Source: Streptomyces fragilis (GTDB taxonomy: Bacteria > Actinomycetota > Actinomycetes > Streptomycetales > Streptomycetaceae). From it: a stretch of DNA of 64,000 nt. A program made the translations under genes and the position numbers. The first letter of the stretch is position 1; each line of letters opens with the position of its first letter. Positions 1 through 8,304 of the stretch are shown here, piece by piece. The DNA lies in contig NZ_BEVZ01000002.1 in the NCBI RefSeq assembly GCF_003112515.1, positions 1,922,001 through 1,986,000 of the forward strand. The letters run 5' to 3'. The notes below the pieces were generated by a model. The model was not told where the DNA came from and searched no databases. It worked only from the letters and a program-made list of their open reading frames with translations.

Positions 1-79
1 ACGCGGCGTCACGGTCGATCAAGGTGTTGTCGAGATCGATCATCAGCAGGCCTGCTCCGGCCACGACATGCCGCGTCAT
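1..79 (-). CDS. HAD-family hydrolase, N-terminal fragment (gene runs off the window)
   Basis: Only the first 26 codons lie in the window, reading leftwards from an ATG at 79. The peptide contains MIDLDNTLIDRDAA, the motif I signature of haloacid-dehalogenase-type hydrolases, in which the first Asp is the nucleophile and the second the general acid. The ATG overlaps the stop of the upstream nucleotidyltransferase gene in an ATGA arrangement, so the two genes are probably one translationally coupled operon. Substrate cannot be inferred because the cap and later motifs lie outside the window. The family call rests on this one motif. Confidence 0.7.
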   Translation of the reverse strand, partial: MTRHVVAGAGLLMIDLDNTLIDRDAA

Positions 80-864
80 CGGCGAGTCCCTTCCGTCGTC
101 CCCGCGCCACCGGCGCCCGTCGACTCGATCCCGGCGAGCACGTACGCCACCAGGGCGGGCACCCGCGCGCGCAGTTCCGCGTCCCAGGTCTCCTCGTCGT
201 ATCCGCAGTGGAGGTAGAGGTGCCTGGCATGCCCCAGGACCGGGCGGAGCGCCGGCGGCAGGCGCCTCAGCACCCAGTCGGCCGCGGCGTCCTTGCGCCC
301 GACGCGGCCGGTCGCGAGCGTGTACCAGACACGGGCCAGGGTCAGCAGGACGTTGCGGGTGTCCTCCTCGACGCCGTCGAGCAGACCGGGCACCCCCTCG
401 AGACACGCCCGCACGACGTCCGCGTACGGGACCTCGTCCAGAACCCGGGCCGGTGCCGGACCGGCGAGCGGACGGTCACCGGCCAGCACCATCCCGACCG
501 TCAGCGCCAGGTCGGGCATGCGCTGCGGCCGTGGCACCAGCCCGGCCTCGTACGTGTCCCTCAGCCACTCGCCGTAGAGGAAGTCGCCCTCCGGCGCGTA
601 CCGCCACGGCCGCAGCTGCGAACGGACGACCACGGTGACCTCGAGCGGGCGGAGCCCGTGGCGGGAACCGGAGACCGGCAGCAACCCGGCGAGCAGGGCC
701 CGCTGTCGCCCCTCGTCCATGCCCCCGCGGGTGACGAGCAGCACGTCGACGTCACTGGCCGGCCGCCACCCACCGAGCACGGCGGACCCGTGCAGGTAGG
801 CGCCGACGAGATCGTCCCCCAGTACCGCCTCGGCGAGGCGCACGACTTCCCGCGTCTGGTCCAC
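76..864 (-). CDS. AadA-like aminoglycoside nucleotidyltransferase
   Basis: The 262-residue protein has the nucleotidyltransferase core near residues 22-45: HGSAVLGGW followed by SDVDVLLV, i.e. the G-S ... D-x-D arrangement whose Asp residues bind the metal and nucleotide. The length and the C-terminal helical region (YADVVRACLEGVPGLL, then LLTLARVWYTLATGR) match the ANT(3'')/ANT(9) family, which adenylylates streptomycin/spectinomycin-type aminoglycosides. Chromosomal homologues in soil actinomycetes need not confer resistance, so the substrate is open. Its stop overlaps the start of the HAD gene by 4 bp. The start is an ATG at 864; an ORF antisense to it is a shadow. Confidence 0.8.
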   Translation of the reverse strand: MDQTREVVRLAEAVLGDDLVGAYLHGSAVLGGWRPASDVDVLLVTRGGMDEGRQRALLAGLLPVSGSRHGLRPLEVTVVVRSQLRPWRYAPEGDFLYGEWLRDTYEAGLVPRPQRMPDLALTVGMVLAGDRPLAGPAPARVLDEVPYADVVRACLEGVPGLLDGVEEDTRNVLLTLARVWYTLATGRVGRKDAAADWVLRRLPPALRPVLGHARHLYLHCGYDEETWDAELRARVPALVAYVLAGIESTGAGGAGTTEGTRR

Positions 865-951
865 CCCACGAGCATCGCCGCCGAAACTCCTCGGCGCACG
901 GCCTTTTCCGCGGCCCCGGCCCTCCGGGGCCGGGGGAGCCCCGGGTGACCG

Positions 952-1980
952 TCAGCCGGAGAACTCCACCGACAGGTGCTCCGACAGCGCGCCCAGGAAG
1001 TCCGCCGCGTCGAAGATCTCGCCGGCCGAGGCCACCCCCTTGGTGCGGACGCGGCCCGAGAGGATGCGCTCGACCGCCTCGACGGCCAGCGGGGCGGTCA
1101 CGGCGTAGATGTCCCGTCCCCGCGCCACCGCGCGGCGTTCGGCCCCGTCCCTGCGCACGACCACGTCGACCAGGAACGTCTGCGCCGAGCGGCCCCGCTC
1201 GTCGGAGGGCGAGGCGACGGGGGAGGGGGTGTCGGGGGAGGCGATGTCACGGGCGGCCTCGACGGTCATGTACGTGCGGACCTCGGGCACCCGCAGGTGG
1301 CTCGGCACGGTGACGATGTCGGCCATCGAGAACTCGCCGATGACGGCACGCCGCCCCATCGGCTCCGGGAAGCTCCAGGTCGTCGTGGGCGCCGCGTCGT
1401 CCCGGTACTCCAGGCGACCGGCGGAGTAGCGGACCCGGCGGCCGTCACGACGGCGGCGGGACACGGCGCCCGCGGCACGGGTGCCGGCCGTCGGGTGCCA
1501 GTGGTCCAGGCCGTACGCGATGTCCACCTCGTCGGCGGACGTCCAGTCCCCGAGCGCCGCGGTCACCAGCAGGTCGCCGAGTCCGCCGTAGAAGGCCATC
1601 GCGGGCACGACCACCGCGCCGGCCTCACGGGCACGCTCCGCGAACCGGTCGAACGTGTCGGCGTTGGCCTCGATCTCGGCCGCCACGTCCACGTAGGGGA
1701 TGCCCGCCCGCAACGCCGCCTCGACGACGGGCGCCGCCGTGTCGGCGAACGGGCCCGCGCAGTTCACGACGGCCGCCGTGCCGGCGAGCGCGCGGTCCAG
1801 GGAGGCGGCGTCGCCGGCGTCCGCCGGACGGGCCTCCAGACCACCCGCCGAGGCGGCGAACTCCTCGAGGCTCGCGGCGTTCCGCCCGCTGAGCACGGGG
1901 ATGAAGCCACGGGCCGCCAACTCGGCCACCACGAACCGGCCGGTGTCTCCGTACGCCCCGAACACCGCTACCTGGCGCAT
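952..1980 (-). CDS. Saccharopine dehydrogenase-like NAD(P)-binding protein
   Basis: The 342-residue protein opens with MRQVAVFGAYGDTGRFVVAEL, a Rossmann dinucleotide-binding loop of the saccharopine dehydrogenase NADP-binding / trans-acting enoyl reductase type. Later segments such as VVNCAGPFADTAAPVVEAAL and GIPYVDVAAE are typical of that superfamily, where an adjoining NAD-binding half is followed by a variable catalytic half. The substrate cannot be told. It is divergently transcribed from the GlxA-type regulator at 2060 across about 80 bp, so it is a reasonable target of that regulator (inference from position only). Confidence 0.75.
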   Translation of the reverse strand: MRQVAVFGAYGDTGRFVVAELAARGFIPVLSGRNAASLEEFAASAGGLEARPADAGDAASLDRALAGTAAVVNCAGPFADTAAPVVEAALRAGIPYVDVAAEIEANADTFDRFAERAREAGAVVVPAMAFYGGLGDLLVTAALGDWTSADEVDIAYGLDHWHPTAGTRAAGAVSRRRRDGRRVRYSAGRLEYRDDAAPTTTWSFPEPMGRRAVIGEFSMADIVTVPSHLRVPEVRTYMTVEAARDIASPDTPSPVASPSDERGRSAQTFLVDVVVRRDGAERRAVARGRDIYAVTAPLAVEAVERILSGRVRTKGVASAGEIFDAADFLGALSEHLSVEFSG

Positions 1981-2059
1981 GACTTCTCCTTCGTCACCGG
2001 GCGGAGAGCCGAAGTCCCTCCGTCTGACCCGTCGCCCCCATCCTGGAGGGAGAGTTCAC

Positions 2060-3052
2060 GTGATCGTGAGTGTCCGGAACGACATGACGCATACACTTCC
2101 GGACATGGACCACATCGTGGCGGTGGCCGTCACCGACGGCATGCTGAACTTCGAACTCGCCCTCGCGCTCGAGGTGTTCGGCAGCCCGCCCGACGCCGTG
2201 AAGGGGCCCTGGTACGAGCTGGTCGTCTGCGCGCCGCGGCCCGTGGGCAGCGGCAGGTTCCTCCTGGAACCGGACCATGGCCTCGAGAGGCTGCCGGACG
2301 CCGACACCGTGGTCGTGCCGGGCTGGGCCGACATCGACCAGCCGCCGTCCCCCGAACTCCTGACCGCGCTACGTGCCGCCCACGAGGCGGGCGCCCGCGT
2401 CGTGTCCCTGTGCACCGGGGCGTTCGTGCTGGCGGCCGCAGGCCTCCTGGACGGCCGCCGCGCCACCACGCACTGGGCGCACACCGCGGACCTCAAGGCC
2501 CGCCACCCCGGAGTGGACGTCGACCCCGACGTCCTCTACGTGGACGACGGCCGCGTGCTGACCTCCGCGGGCAAGGCCGCCGCGATGGACCTGTGCCTGC
2601 ACCTGGTCCGCCAGGACCGCGGTTCCGCCGTCGCCAACGCGGTCGCCCGCCGGCTGGTGGTCCCGCCCCACCGCGACGGCGGCCAGGCGCAGTTCGTCAC
2701 CACGCCGGTGCCCGCCCCCGCCAACCATCCGCTCGCCGAGCTCCTGCCCTGGGCCATGCAGCGGCTCGACCAGCCGATCACCGTGGAGGACCTCGCCCGC
2801 CGCGCCGGCATGAGCTCCCGCCACCTCACCCGCCACTTCCGTTCGGTCAGCGGCACCACCCCCCTGCGGTGGCTGCTCACCCAGCGCATCCGCCGCGCCC
2901 AGGAGCTCCTGGAGACCACCGACGACGGCATCGACGCCATCGCCACCGCCACCGGCATGGGCACCGCCACCACACTGCGCCGCCACTTCCACCGCACGGT
3001 GGGCGTGCCCCCGGACACCTACCGCCGCACCTTCCGCGCCCGGGCCGGCTGA
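2060..3052 (+). CDS. GlxA-family (DJ-1/PfpI + AraC) transcriptional regulator
   Basis: About 330 residues in two parts: an N-terminal DJ-1/PfpI glutamine-amidotransferase-like fold (VAVAVTDGMLNFELALALEV near the start; nucleophile-elbow-like SLCTGAFVLAAAGLLDG about one-third in) and a C-terminal AraC-type double helix-turn-helix (PITVEDLARRAGMSSRHLTR and the second HTH ending FHRTVGVPPDTYRRTF). Such proteins are cytoplasmic DNA-binding regulators, and the amidotransferase domain senses a ligand rather than catalysing. I chose the GTG at 2060 because GGAGGG lies 9 nt upstream; ATGs at 2084 and 2105 are alternatives. It faces away from the saccharopine-dehydrogenase-like gene, its likely target. 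Confidence 0.85.
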   Translation: MIVSVRNDMTHTLPDMDHIVAVAVTDGMLNFELALALEVFGSPPDAVKGPWYELVVCAPRPVGSGRFLLEPDHGLERLPDADTVVVPGWADIDQPPSPELLTALRAAHEAGARVVSLCTGAFVLAAAGLLDGRRATTHWAHTADLKARHPGVDVDPDVLYVDDGRVLTSAGKAAAMDLCLHLVRQDRGSAVANAVARRLVVPPHRDGGQAQFVTTPVPAPANHPLAELLPWAMQRLDQPITVEDLARRAGMSSRHLTRHFRSVSGTTPLRWLLTQRIRRAQELLETTDDGIDAIATATGMGTATTLRRHFHRTVGVPPDTYRRTFRARAG

Positions 3053-3129
3053 ACGGGCCGCTCGCACGCAATCACGTTCCGTGCCGTCGACTCGCCAAGT
3101 GAGGCGACGGATGACGCCCGGACCGACAG

Positions 3130-3759
3130 TCAGCGGGGGCAGTATCCGAAGTTCATGACGTAGGTGCCTGCGCCACTTCGACCGGCGCCCGCCTTGTCGG
3201 CGGCGTCCGGCCACGTTGCTACGCCGTAGTTGTTCCAATGGGTGCCGAGAATGATGTCTCGGTGTGTGGGGCTGTTCATCCACCAGTTGACGGCGGCCCG
3301 CGGCGTGCCTTGGCCACCCCAGCCGGTGTAGGCGATCTCCCCGGTGGACGGGGTGCGACCGGGACAGTACCCGGCGTCCTTGATGCGGCTGTTGACGGTC
3401 GACCCGGTCTGCGGGTTGGTGTGCGGGTCCTTGCCAGGTCCCCACCACTTCAGCGTGACAGCCGCCTCGACGTGACGCTGTGCCGCCAGTGGAAGCGGCT
3501 GGGGAGGCTGCCCTCTGAGACTGACCGTGTGCGGGATGGGTGGCAACCCGCGCTTGGCGCGCTCCTGCTGTATGAGGCAGACGGTCGCCAAGTCAGCGGC
3601 GGCGGAGGCACGCCTGGGTGCCTCGTCCGCGTATCTGAGCCAGAAGCAGGGCGCGGCGTCGGCTGGTGGAGCGGTGGTGGCCTGGAGGAGAGTGGCTGAC
3701 AGGAACCCCGTCGCGAGGAGCGCCCATACGGACCGGGCGCGCGGCGCAGGAAACATCAT
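3130..3759 (-). CDS. Secreted CAP (SCP/PR1-like) domain protein
   Basis: About 209 residues with a cleavable signal peptide (SVWALLATGFLSATLLQA ... PADAA), so the product is exported. The mature part has the CAP fold signatures GEIAYTG, then WWMNSPTHRDIILGTHWNNYGVA, matching the usual W-x-x-SxxHR-x-x-IL core, and ends YVMNFGYCPR. Four cysteines in the mature region probably form disulfides. CAP proteins are extracellular and of varied function (lipid binding, defence, adhesion); no precise role is inferred. An AAGGAGGG sequence sits 13 nt before the ATG at 3759 and only 4 nt before an in-frame GTG at 3768, so either could be the start. Convergent with the upstream regulator. Confidence 0.8.
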   Translation of the reverse strand: MMFPAPRARSVWALLATGFLSATLLQATTAPPADAAPCFWLRYADEAPRRASAAADLATVCLIQQERAKRGLPPIPHTVSLRGQPPQPLPLAAQRHVEAAVTLKWWGPGKDPHTNPQTGSTVNSRIKDAGYCPGRTPSTGEIAYTGWGGQGTPRAAVNWWMNSPTHRDIILGTHWNNYGVATWPDAADKAGAGRSGAGTYVMNFGYCPR

Positions 3760-4036
3760 CGACCTCACTAGGCCCTCCTTATGGGAGTACCTCGGTCTGC
3801 CGCCCCAGCCGGCCACCACTTGCATGCGTGGGCGGCACAGGGCGCTACTTCGTATCCAGTCTGTGTCTGCTGTCACCGAGTCGCCACCGGGGGAGGACGA
3901 CCCCTGTAGTCGCAGGCCGGCGCCGCGTGCAGTCGGCGTCGGGCGGCCCGTGCGACCGCCCCACCCCACCCGTCGAACCAACCCGTCCCGCCCCGCACCC
4001 GCCACCCCCGACCCCCGGCTTCCGTACCCTGATCCC

Positions 4037-4900
4037 ATGCCGACCGCGCCCGAGCCCGCCGCCGACCACCACGCCTGGGCGACCCAGGACGCCCGCGCGG
4101 CCGTCGACGACTTCCTCGACGCGCTGCGCCGCGCCGGGTACGCCCCCGCGACGCGGCGGCTGCGCGCCACCCTGCTGGGCGAGTTCCTCGACCACGCCCT
4201 CGACGGGGCGGGGGCCGTCTCCCTCACCGCGGGACAACTCCTGGACCCCGAGCGGGCGTCGGCGTGGCTGGAGGCCGCCGCCGCGGGGGAGACCCGCCGA
4301 CGCAACACCCTGCGCGGACCGGACGCCCGGGCGTCGGAGGAGTCGCAACGGGCCCGCGCCCAGAGCTACAACTCCCTCGCCGCCCACCTGGGAGCCCCGC
4401 ACCGCCTCGAAGCGGCCCCCCAGGGCATCGGCGAACACCTCACCCCCACGGAGGCGGACCGGCTCCTGCACACCCTCGCCGTCAAGCGCCCCTCCGGAGC
4501 CAACGCGGCCACCAGCATCCGCACCGCGGCGGTGGCCGCCCTCGTCGCCGGCACCGGACGCACCGTCCCGGAACTGCACAGGCTGCGCACCGACGACATC
4601 GACCTCCAGCGGCGCCTCGTGCACCTCGACACCGGCCCCGAGCCCCTGGACGCCCGCGCGACCGAGATCCTCGGCCGCTGGCTCGACGTCCGCGGCCACA
4701 TCACCGACCGCCTGGAGGGCAGCGACCCGGGCCACCTCTGGATCCCCACCAAGCCGGGACGCCCTCGCGACGGCGCCCGCGCCCTCAAACCCGGCATCAC
4801 CCGCGCCGCCGTCCGCACGCTCCACGCCGCCCACCGCAACCTGGTCCTGCAGCTCCTCGGCCGTCCCGTGCGGCCGGGCGCGCTCCTTCCGAAGGACTGA
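4037..4900 (+). CDS. Tyrosine-recombinase-like protein, atypical or degenerate
   Basis: About 287 residues. The N-terminal part (DDFLDALRRAGYAPATRRLR) resembles the SAM-like core-binding domain of phage integrases. The middle contains AALVAGTGRTVPELHRLRTDD, which fits the first catalytic-Arg box (G-x-R-x-x-E-L-x-x-L-x-x-D-D). The expected second box (H-x-x-R, then H/W and the Tyr nucleophile) is not evident: the chain stops soon after TLHAAHRNLVLQLLGR. The protein is therefore probably catalytically inactive or truncated at its 3' end, where a 22-bp tandem repeat covers the stop codon. Start ATG 4037 is chosen by onset of protein-like composition; the reading frame is open further upstream. 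Confidence 0.5.
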   Translation: MPTAPEPAADHHAWATQDARAAVDDFLDALRRAGYAPATRRLRATLLGEFLDHALDGAGAVSLTAGQLLDPERASAWLEAAAAGETRRRNTLRGPDARASEESQRARAQSYNSLAAHLGAPHRLEAAPQGIGEHLTPTEADRLLHTLAVKRPSGANAATSIRTAAVAALVAGTGRTVPELHRLRTDDIDLQRRLVHLDTGPEPLDARATEILGRWLDVRGHITDRLEGSDPGHLWIPTKPGRPRDGARALKPGITRAAVRTLHAAHRNLVLQLLGRPVRPGALLPKD

Positions 4901-4928
4901 CCCGGACCTTTCGAAGGACTGACCCGGA
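4890..4928. repeat. Short direct repeat across the recombinase-like gene's stop codon
   Basis: The 17-bp unit CGAAGGACTGACCCGGA occurs at 4890-4906 and again at 4912-4928, a period of 22 bp. The first copy contains the TGA that ends the recombinase-like gene. The first copy is also preceded by TCCTTC, giving a small inverted repeat with GAAGGA. The duplication could be replication slippage or an old recombination scar; nothing else in the window repeats it as far as I can see. Confidence 0.75.
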
Positions 4929-4978
4929 TCGGCTCCAGCCCCTCCCTCCCGTACCGGACCACCGGCTACCGTGCACGA

Positions 4979-5341
4979 ATGAACCACGCACTGCCTGCCG
5001 ACGTGACCGAAGCGCTGGACGCCGTCCTCGGCCCCGACAACGCCGTCCACGCCGCCTTACGCGCCCAGATACCGCACCTGACCGTCCGCACCCGCTGCAC
5101 CTGCGGATGCGGCAGCGCCTACTTCCAGCTCGACACCGAGACGGTGGAACGCGCCCCCACCGGCCCCGGCACGGCGATCGCTGCCGAGGCACGGTTCGTC
5201 ATGGAGGACGGCACCTGCCCCGGCGAGGTCCTGGTGTTCGTCCAGGACGGCCATCTCTCGTGGCTCGAGGTCTGCACCTGGAGCGACGACACGGAGGTGT
5301 CGCTCGCCACCACCCTCCACCGCCTGCGTCCCGTCCGCTGA
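4979..5341 (+). CDS. Conserved-type hypothetical protein with a CTCGCGS motif
   Basis: A 120-residue cytoplasmic-looking protein of unknown function. Near residue 40 it has RTRCTCGCGSAYF, a closely spaced Cys pattern that could bind metal, followed by alternating strands (EVLVFVQDGHLSWLEVCTWSDD) that suggest a small beta-rich fold. Codon 27 is a TTA (5057-5059), rare in Streptomyces and dependent on the bldA tRNA, so expression may be tied to development. The ATG at 4979 follows an 80-bp gap after the recombinase-like gene. It is convergent with the gene at 5382-5947; the unbroken frame of that gene would run antisense through this one. Confidence 0.65.
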   Translation: MNHALPADVTEALDAVLGPDNAVHAALRAQIPHLTVRTRCTCGCGSAYFQLDTETVERAPTGPGTAIAAEARFVMEDGTCPGEVLVFVQDGHLSWLEVCTWSDDTEVSLATTLHRLRPVR

Positions 5342-5381
5342 CCGGCCTGCTACCGAGCGTCGCCGCGCCACGCGACGGCCG

Positions 5382-5947
5382 TCAACGCCGCGGCGTCCGG
5401 CAGGCGGCCTCAACCCCCGGGCGCCCCCTGAGGCGCTCCCCGGCGCCATGCCGACCCGCCGGGTCCGCCCGTCCCCGGCCGGCACGCGCAGAACCTCCGC
5501 TCCCGGCGCCGCCACGGCGGCGACCCGTCGCTGGAACCAGTCCGAAGCCTCCGGCACGGCCTCCCGCCCCCACGGCCGGCCGAGAATCATGGCACGCAGG
5601 AGCCGCCACTCCTCCACCCGCCGGGACACCGGCAGGGTCAGGAAGGCGTCCCCTCCCACCGCCTCCGCCAGCGCCTCCGCCCAGGAGCGGAACCCCGGCT
5701 CGGCGAGCAGCGCGGCCGCCCGCCGGTCCGGATGCTCCAGCACCGCCGGCCGTGCCATCACCTGGTCCGGATCGGACAGCACCCGCAGGACGAGCGCGAG
5801 CTCGTCCGCCTCGCCCACTCGCGCGAGCGCGGCACGGTACTCGGCGAACCGCCGATGTCCACCCGGCTCACCCAGCCCGCCCGGCGGCGCATCCTGCCCG
5901 CCCGGCTCCCCGGGGCCGCCGTGCCCGGTCGCCCCGCCCGCACTCAC
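5382..5947 (-). CDS. Hypothetical protein, probably frameshifted near its 3' end
   Basis: Unrecognised protein whose body is helical (FAEYRAALARVGEADELALV, then GFRSWAEALAEAVGGDAFL). It begins at a GTG at 5947 that overlaps the TGA of the XRE gene in a GTGA arrangement, so the two are coupled. The frame reads coherently to GDGRTRRV around 5455 and then becomes Pro/Gly/Arg-rich and runs, antisense to the next gene, to 5057. One frame over, the same DNA reads HGAGERLRGRPG and stops at 5382, leaving a sensible 40-bp convergent gap. A one-base indel near 5450, real or from sequencing, would restore that ending. The boundaries given assume this. Confidence 0.5.
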
Positions 5948-6219
5948 GCGGACAAAGCCTGGTCCTGGCCGTCGGTCTCCGGCGCCGCGGCCGCCGCCAG
6001 CGCGTCCATGGACAGGTCCAGCGCCGCGGCCAGAGCGGCGATGGTGAAGAAGGCCGGCGTCGGCGCCCTTCCGGTCTCGATCTTCCGCAGGGTCTCCGCC
6101 GAGACGCCCGCCGCTGCCGCCACGTCGGCCATGCTCCGGTCGCCGCGAGCCCGGCGCAGCAGCGCACCGAACCGCTCGCCGCGTTCACGTTCCCAAGGGG
6201 TCAGAGGAGTTCGCACCAT
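5944..6219 (-). CDS. XRE-family helix-turn-helix regulator
   Basis: A 91-residue single-domain regulator. Residues 20-75 form a lambda-repressor-like HTH: SMADVAAAAGVSAETLRKIE (helices 2-3) then GRAPTPAFFTIAALAAALDL. The ATG at 6219 is preceded within 8 bp by a 22-bp near-perfect palindrome (6227-6248), which fits autorepression. It is divergent from a methionine aminopeptidase gene, and the palindrome would also overlap that gene's promoter region, so the regulator probably controls both. Its stop overlaps the GTG start of the next gene on the same strand. Confidence 0.85.
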   Translation of the reverse strand: MVRTPLTPWERERGERFGALLRRARGDRSMADVAAAAGVSAETLRKIETGRAPTPAFFTIAALAAALDLSMDALAAAAAPETDGQDQALSA

Positions 6220-6226
6220 GACCGTG

Positions 6227-6248
6227 ATACTAATACCGGTATAAGTAT
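6227..6248. promoter_or_regulatory. 22-bp palindromic operator between the XRE gene and map
   Basis: Arms ATACT-A-ATACC and GGTAT-A-AGTAT form a dyad centred at 6237/6238; only the symmetric pair at 6232 and 6243 fails to match. It is AT-rich in a very GC-rich setting and sits 7 bp upstream of the XRE start and 41 bp upstream of map, as expected for a dimeric repressor site controlling both divergent genes. Confidence 0.75.
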
Positions 6249-6289
6249 TGGGTCGAGGCGGAAGCCTCCGAAGTGGGGAGTCACCACAC

Positions 6290-7057
6290 ATGGTGGAGAT
6301 CAAGACCGACGCGGCGCTCGACGCGATGAGGGAGGCGGGGCGCGTGGTGGGACAGGCCCTGGCCGCGGTCCGCGAGGCGGCCGCCGTGGGGGTGTCCCTG
6401 CGGGAACTGGACGAGGCGGCCCGGGAGGTCCTGGAGAAGGCCGGAGCCACCTCCCCGTTCCTGGGGTACCGGCCCTCGTTCGCCCCGGTCCCCTTCCCCG
6501 CCGTCATCTGCACCTCGGTCAACGACGCCGTCGTCCACGGCATCCCCACCGGCTACCGTCTGGCCGACGGCGACCTGGTGAGTGTCGACTGCGGCGCCCG
6601 CCTGGACGGCTGGACCGGCGACGCCGCGATCACCTTCACCGTCGGAACGCCGCGCCCGGCCGACGTCGCCCTGATCGACGCCACCAGCCGGGCCCTGGAC
6701 GCGGGCATCGCCGCCGCACGGGTGGGCGGCCGGATGGGTGACATCTCCCACGCCATCGGCTCCGTCGCCCGCGAGGCCGGCTGCGGCATGCCCGCCGACT
6801 TCGGCGGCCACGGCATCGGCCGCCAGATGCACGAGGACCCCCACGTCCCCAACCGGGGCCGCCCCGGCCGCGGTTACCCGCTCCGCCACGGCCTCGTCCT
6901 CGCCATCGAACCCATGCTCATGGCCGGCGGGCACGACGCCTACCACACCGACCCCGACGGCTGGACCCTCCGCACCACCGACGGCAGCCGTGCCGCTCAC
7001 ATCGAGCACACGGTCGCCATCACCGACCAGGGCCCCCGCATCCTCACGCTGCCCTGA
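6290..7057 (+). CDS. map: Type I methionine aminopeptidase
   Basis: A 255-residue cytosolic metallopeptidase that removes the initiator Met from nascent proteins. All metal and catalytic positions of the family are visible in order: His in NDAVVHGIP, Asp in SVDCGA, Asp in [10 protein letters not shown], His in [11 protein letters not shown], Glu in LAIEPML and Glu in AHIEHTVAI. Length equals bacterial type I enzymes without an N-terminal extension. The ATG at 6290 is preceded by GGGGAG about 10 nt upstream. Streptomyces genomes carry more than one map gene; this copy, paired with a dedicated XRE regulator, is likely the regulated accessory one rather than the copy in the ribosomal-protein region (inference). 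Confidence 0.93.
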   Translation: MVEIKTDAALDAMREAGRVVGQALAAVREAAAVGVSLRELDEAAREVLEKAGATSPFLGYRPSFAPVPFPAVICTSVNDAVVHGIPTGYRLADGDLVSVDCGARLDGWTGDAAITFTVGTPRPADVALIDATSRALDAGIAAARVGGRMGDISHAIGSVAREAGCGMPADFGGHGIGRQMHEDPHVPNRGRPGRGYPLRHGLVLAIEPMLMAGGHDAYHTDPDGWTLRTTDGSRAAHIEHTVAITDQGPRILTLP

Positions 7058-7133
7058 CCGCGGGACGCCCCTGCACGGCCCGCGCAGCCCGCTGAGCCAG
7101 GGCCGGCTCCCTGCACCCTTTCGCGCCCGCCCT

Positions 7134-7309
7134 CGAAACTTGCGAGATCCGCCGAAAGCCCACCGCCCGGCCGGCCGCCGCAAGATGCCGTACGCCCACC
7201 CCCCTTGCCTCCGCGGAACTCCTCACGCATCCACGACCTGCACCTATCGCACACACGCAACTGCCCCTCAACGCAGTTACTTTCGCAATACTCGTCGAAA
7301 CTGTTGACA
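7134..7309 (+). promoter_or_regulatory. Upstream region of the xylanase gene with xylan-box-like sites
   Basis: The 347-bp gap at 7058-7404 has no gene. CGAAACTTGCG at 7134-7144 differs by one base from the CGAAA-C-TTTCG palindrome recalled upstream of Streptomyces xylanase genes. Further half-sites are TTTCG at 7281-7285 and CGAAACTG at 7296-7303, the latter directly followed by TTGACA at 7304-7309, a good -35 hexamer. I could not settle on a -10. Related to the perfect box at 28204-28214. Confidence 0.45.
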
Positions 7310-7404
7310 CACCGCACGGACCGTCATGAAACTCGGCGTTCTGCAAGGCCGTCTGGGCGCCCCACGACCGCCCAGCTCCCCGCCAGCTTTCAGCAGGAGG
7401 AGAC

Positions 7405-8091
7405 GTGCTGCACGAGAAGACCCCCGTCCGGGGTCCGAGCCGCAGAGGCTTCATCGGCGGCACGGGCGCCTTGGTCGCCGCCACCTCAGGGCTGGTCCTC
7501 CCGTCACCGGCGCAGGCCGGCACGACGGTCACGGCCAACCGGACCGGCACGGACGGCGGGTACTTCTACTCCTTCTGGACCGACGCCCCCGACACCGTCT
7601 CGTTGACCTTGCAACCGGGCGGCGCCTACACCACCACCTGGCGCGACACCGGCAACTTCGTGGCGGGCAAGGGGTGGAGCAACGGCAGCCGCCGCACGGT
7701 GCGCTACTCCGGAAGCTTCTCGCCGTCGGGCAACGCCTACCTGTGCCTGTACGGGTGGACCGCGAATCCGTTGGTCGAGTACTACGTCGTCGACAACTGG
7801 GGCGCCTACCGCCCCACCGGCTCCTACCGGGGCACCGTCACCAGCGACGGCGGCACCTACGACATCTACCGGACGACCCGGTACAACGCCCCCTCCGTGG
7901 AGGGCACGAAGACCTTCAGCCAGTTCTGGAGCGTGCGGCAGCGGAAGCGCACCGGCGGCGCCATCACCACGGGCAACCACTTCGACGCCTGGTCCCGCGT
8001 CGGCATGGAACTCGGCGAGTTCAGCCACTACATGGTCATGGCTACCGAGGGCTACCAGAGCTCCGGCACCTCCAGCCTCACGGTCGGCTGA
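7405..8091 (+). CDS. xlnC: GH11 endo-1,4-beta-xylanase, Tat-exported
   Basis: A 228-residue secreted glycoside hydrolase family 11 enzyme that cleaves internal beta-1,4 bonds of xylan. The N-terminus has a twin-arginine signal ([18 protein letters not shown]) ending PSPAQA-G. The jelly-roll shows [12 protein letters not shown] with the nucleophile Glu and [10 protein letters not shown] with the acid/base Glu, plus [11 protein letters not shown] and the thumb-like region. There is no binding module. Sequence, size and Tat signal fit Streptomyces XlnC. The start is a GTG at 7405 with AGGAGGAGA just upstream. Two esterase genes for plant polysaccharides lie at 26.9-29.3 kb, one with the same type of operator. 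Confidence 0.93.
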   Translation: MLHEKTPVRGPSRRGFIGGTGALVAATSGLVLPSPAQAGTTVTANRTGTDGGYFYSFWTDAPDTVSLTLQPGGAYTTTWRDTGNFVAGKGWSNGSRRTVRYSGSFSPSGNAYLCLYGWTANPLVEYYVVDNWGAYRPTGSYRGTVTSDGGTYDIYRTTRYNAPSVEGTKTFSQFWSVRQRKRTGGAITTGNHFDAWSRVGMELGEFSHYMVMATEGYQSSGTSSLTVG

Positions 8092-8163
8092 AAGCCCCGA
8101 AAGCGGCACCAGGCCTCGGCGCGCAGCGGCATGATCGCCCGCGACGCGAGCGAGAGGACACGC

Positions 8164-8304
8164 ATGCGCAGGTTCGGCACGGGCCGCACCGTGGTCCGCC
8201 GGGACGTGCACCGCTCCGGCCGCGTACGGAGCGAGCACGCGCTGCCCGTCATCGAGGAGGACCGCTCGGCCCGGCCGGCCGCGCCCGAGAGGCACGAGCA
8301 GTGA
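8164..8304 (+). pseudogene. DUF402-like N-terminal remnant
   Basis: A 46-codon frame whose start, MRRFGTGRTVVRRDVHRSGRV, matches the N-terminus of DUF402 (nucleoside-diphosphatase/FomD-like) proteins, normally about 200 residues. Here the frame ends at 8304 after an unrelated-looking tail, so it is a truncated copy or a short decayed gene. It still has a GAGAGGA ribosome-binding sequence, and its TGA overlaps the GTG of the next gene (GTGA), which may let it act as a leader ORF for coupled translation. Confidence 0.45.
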
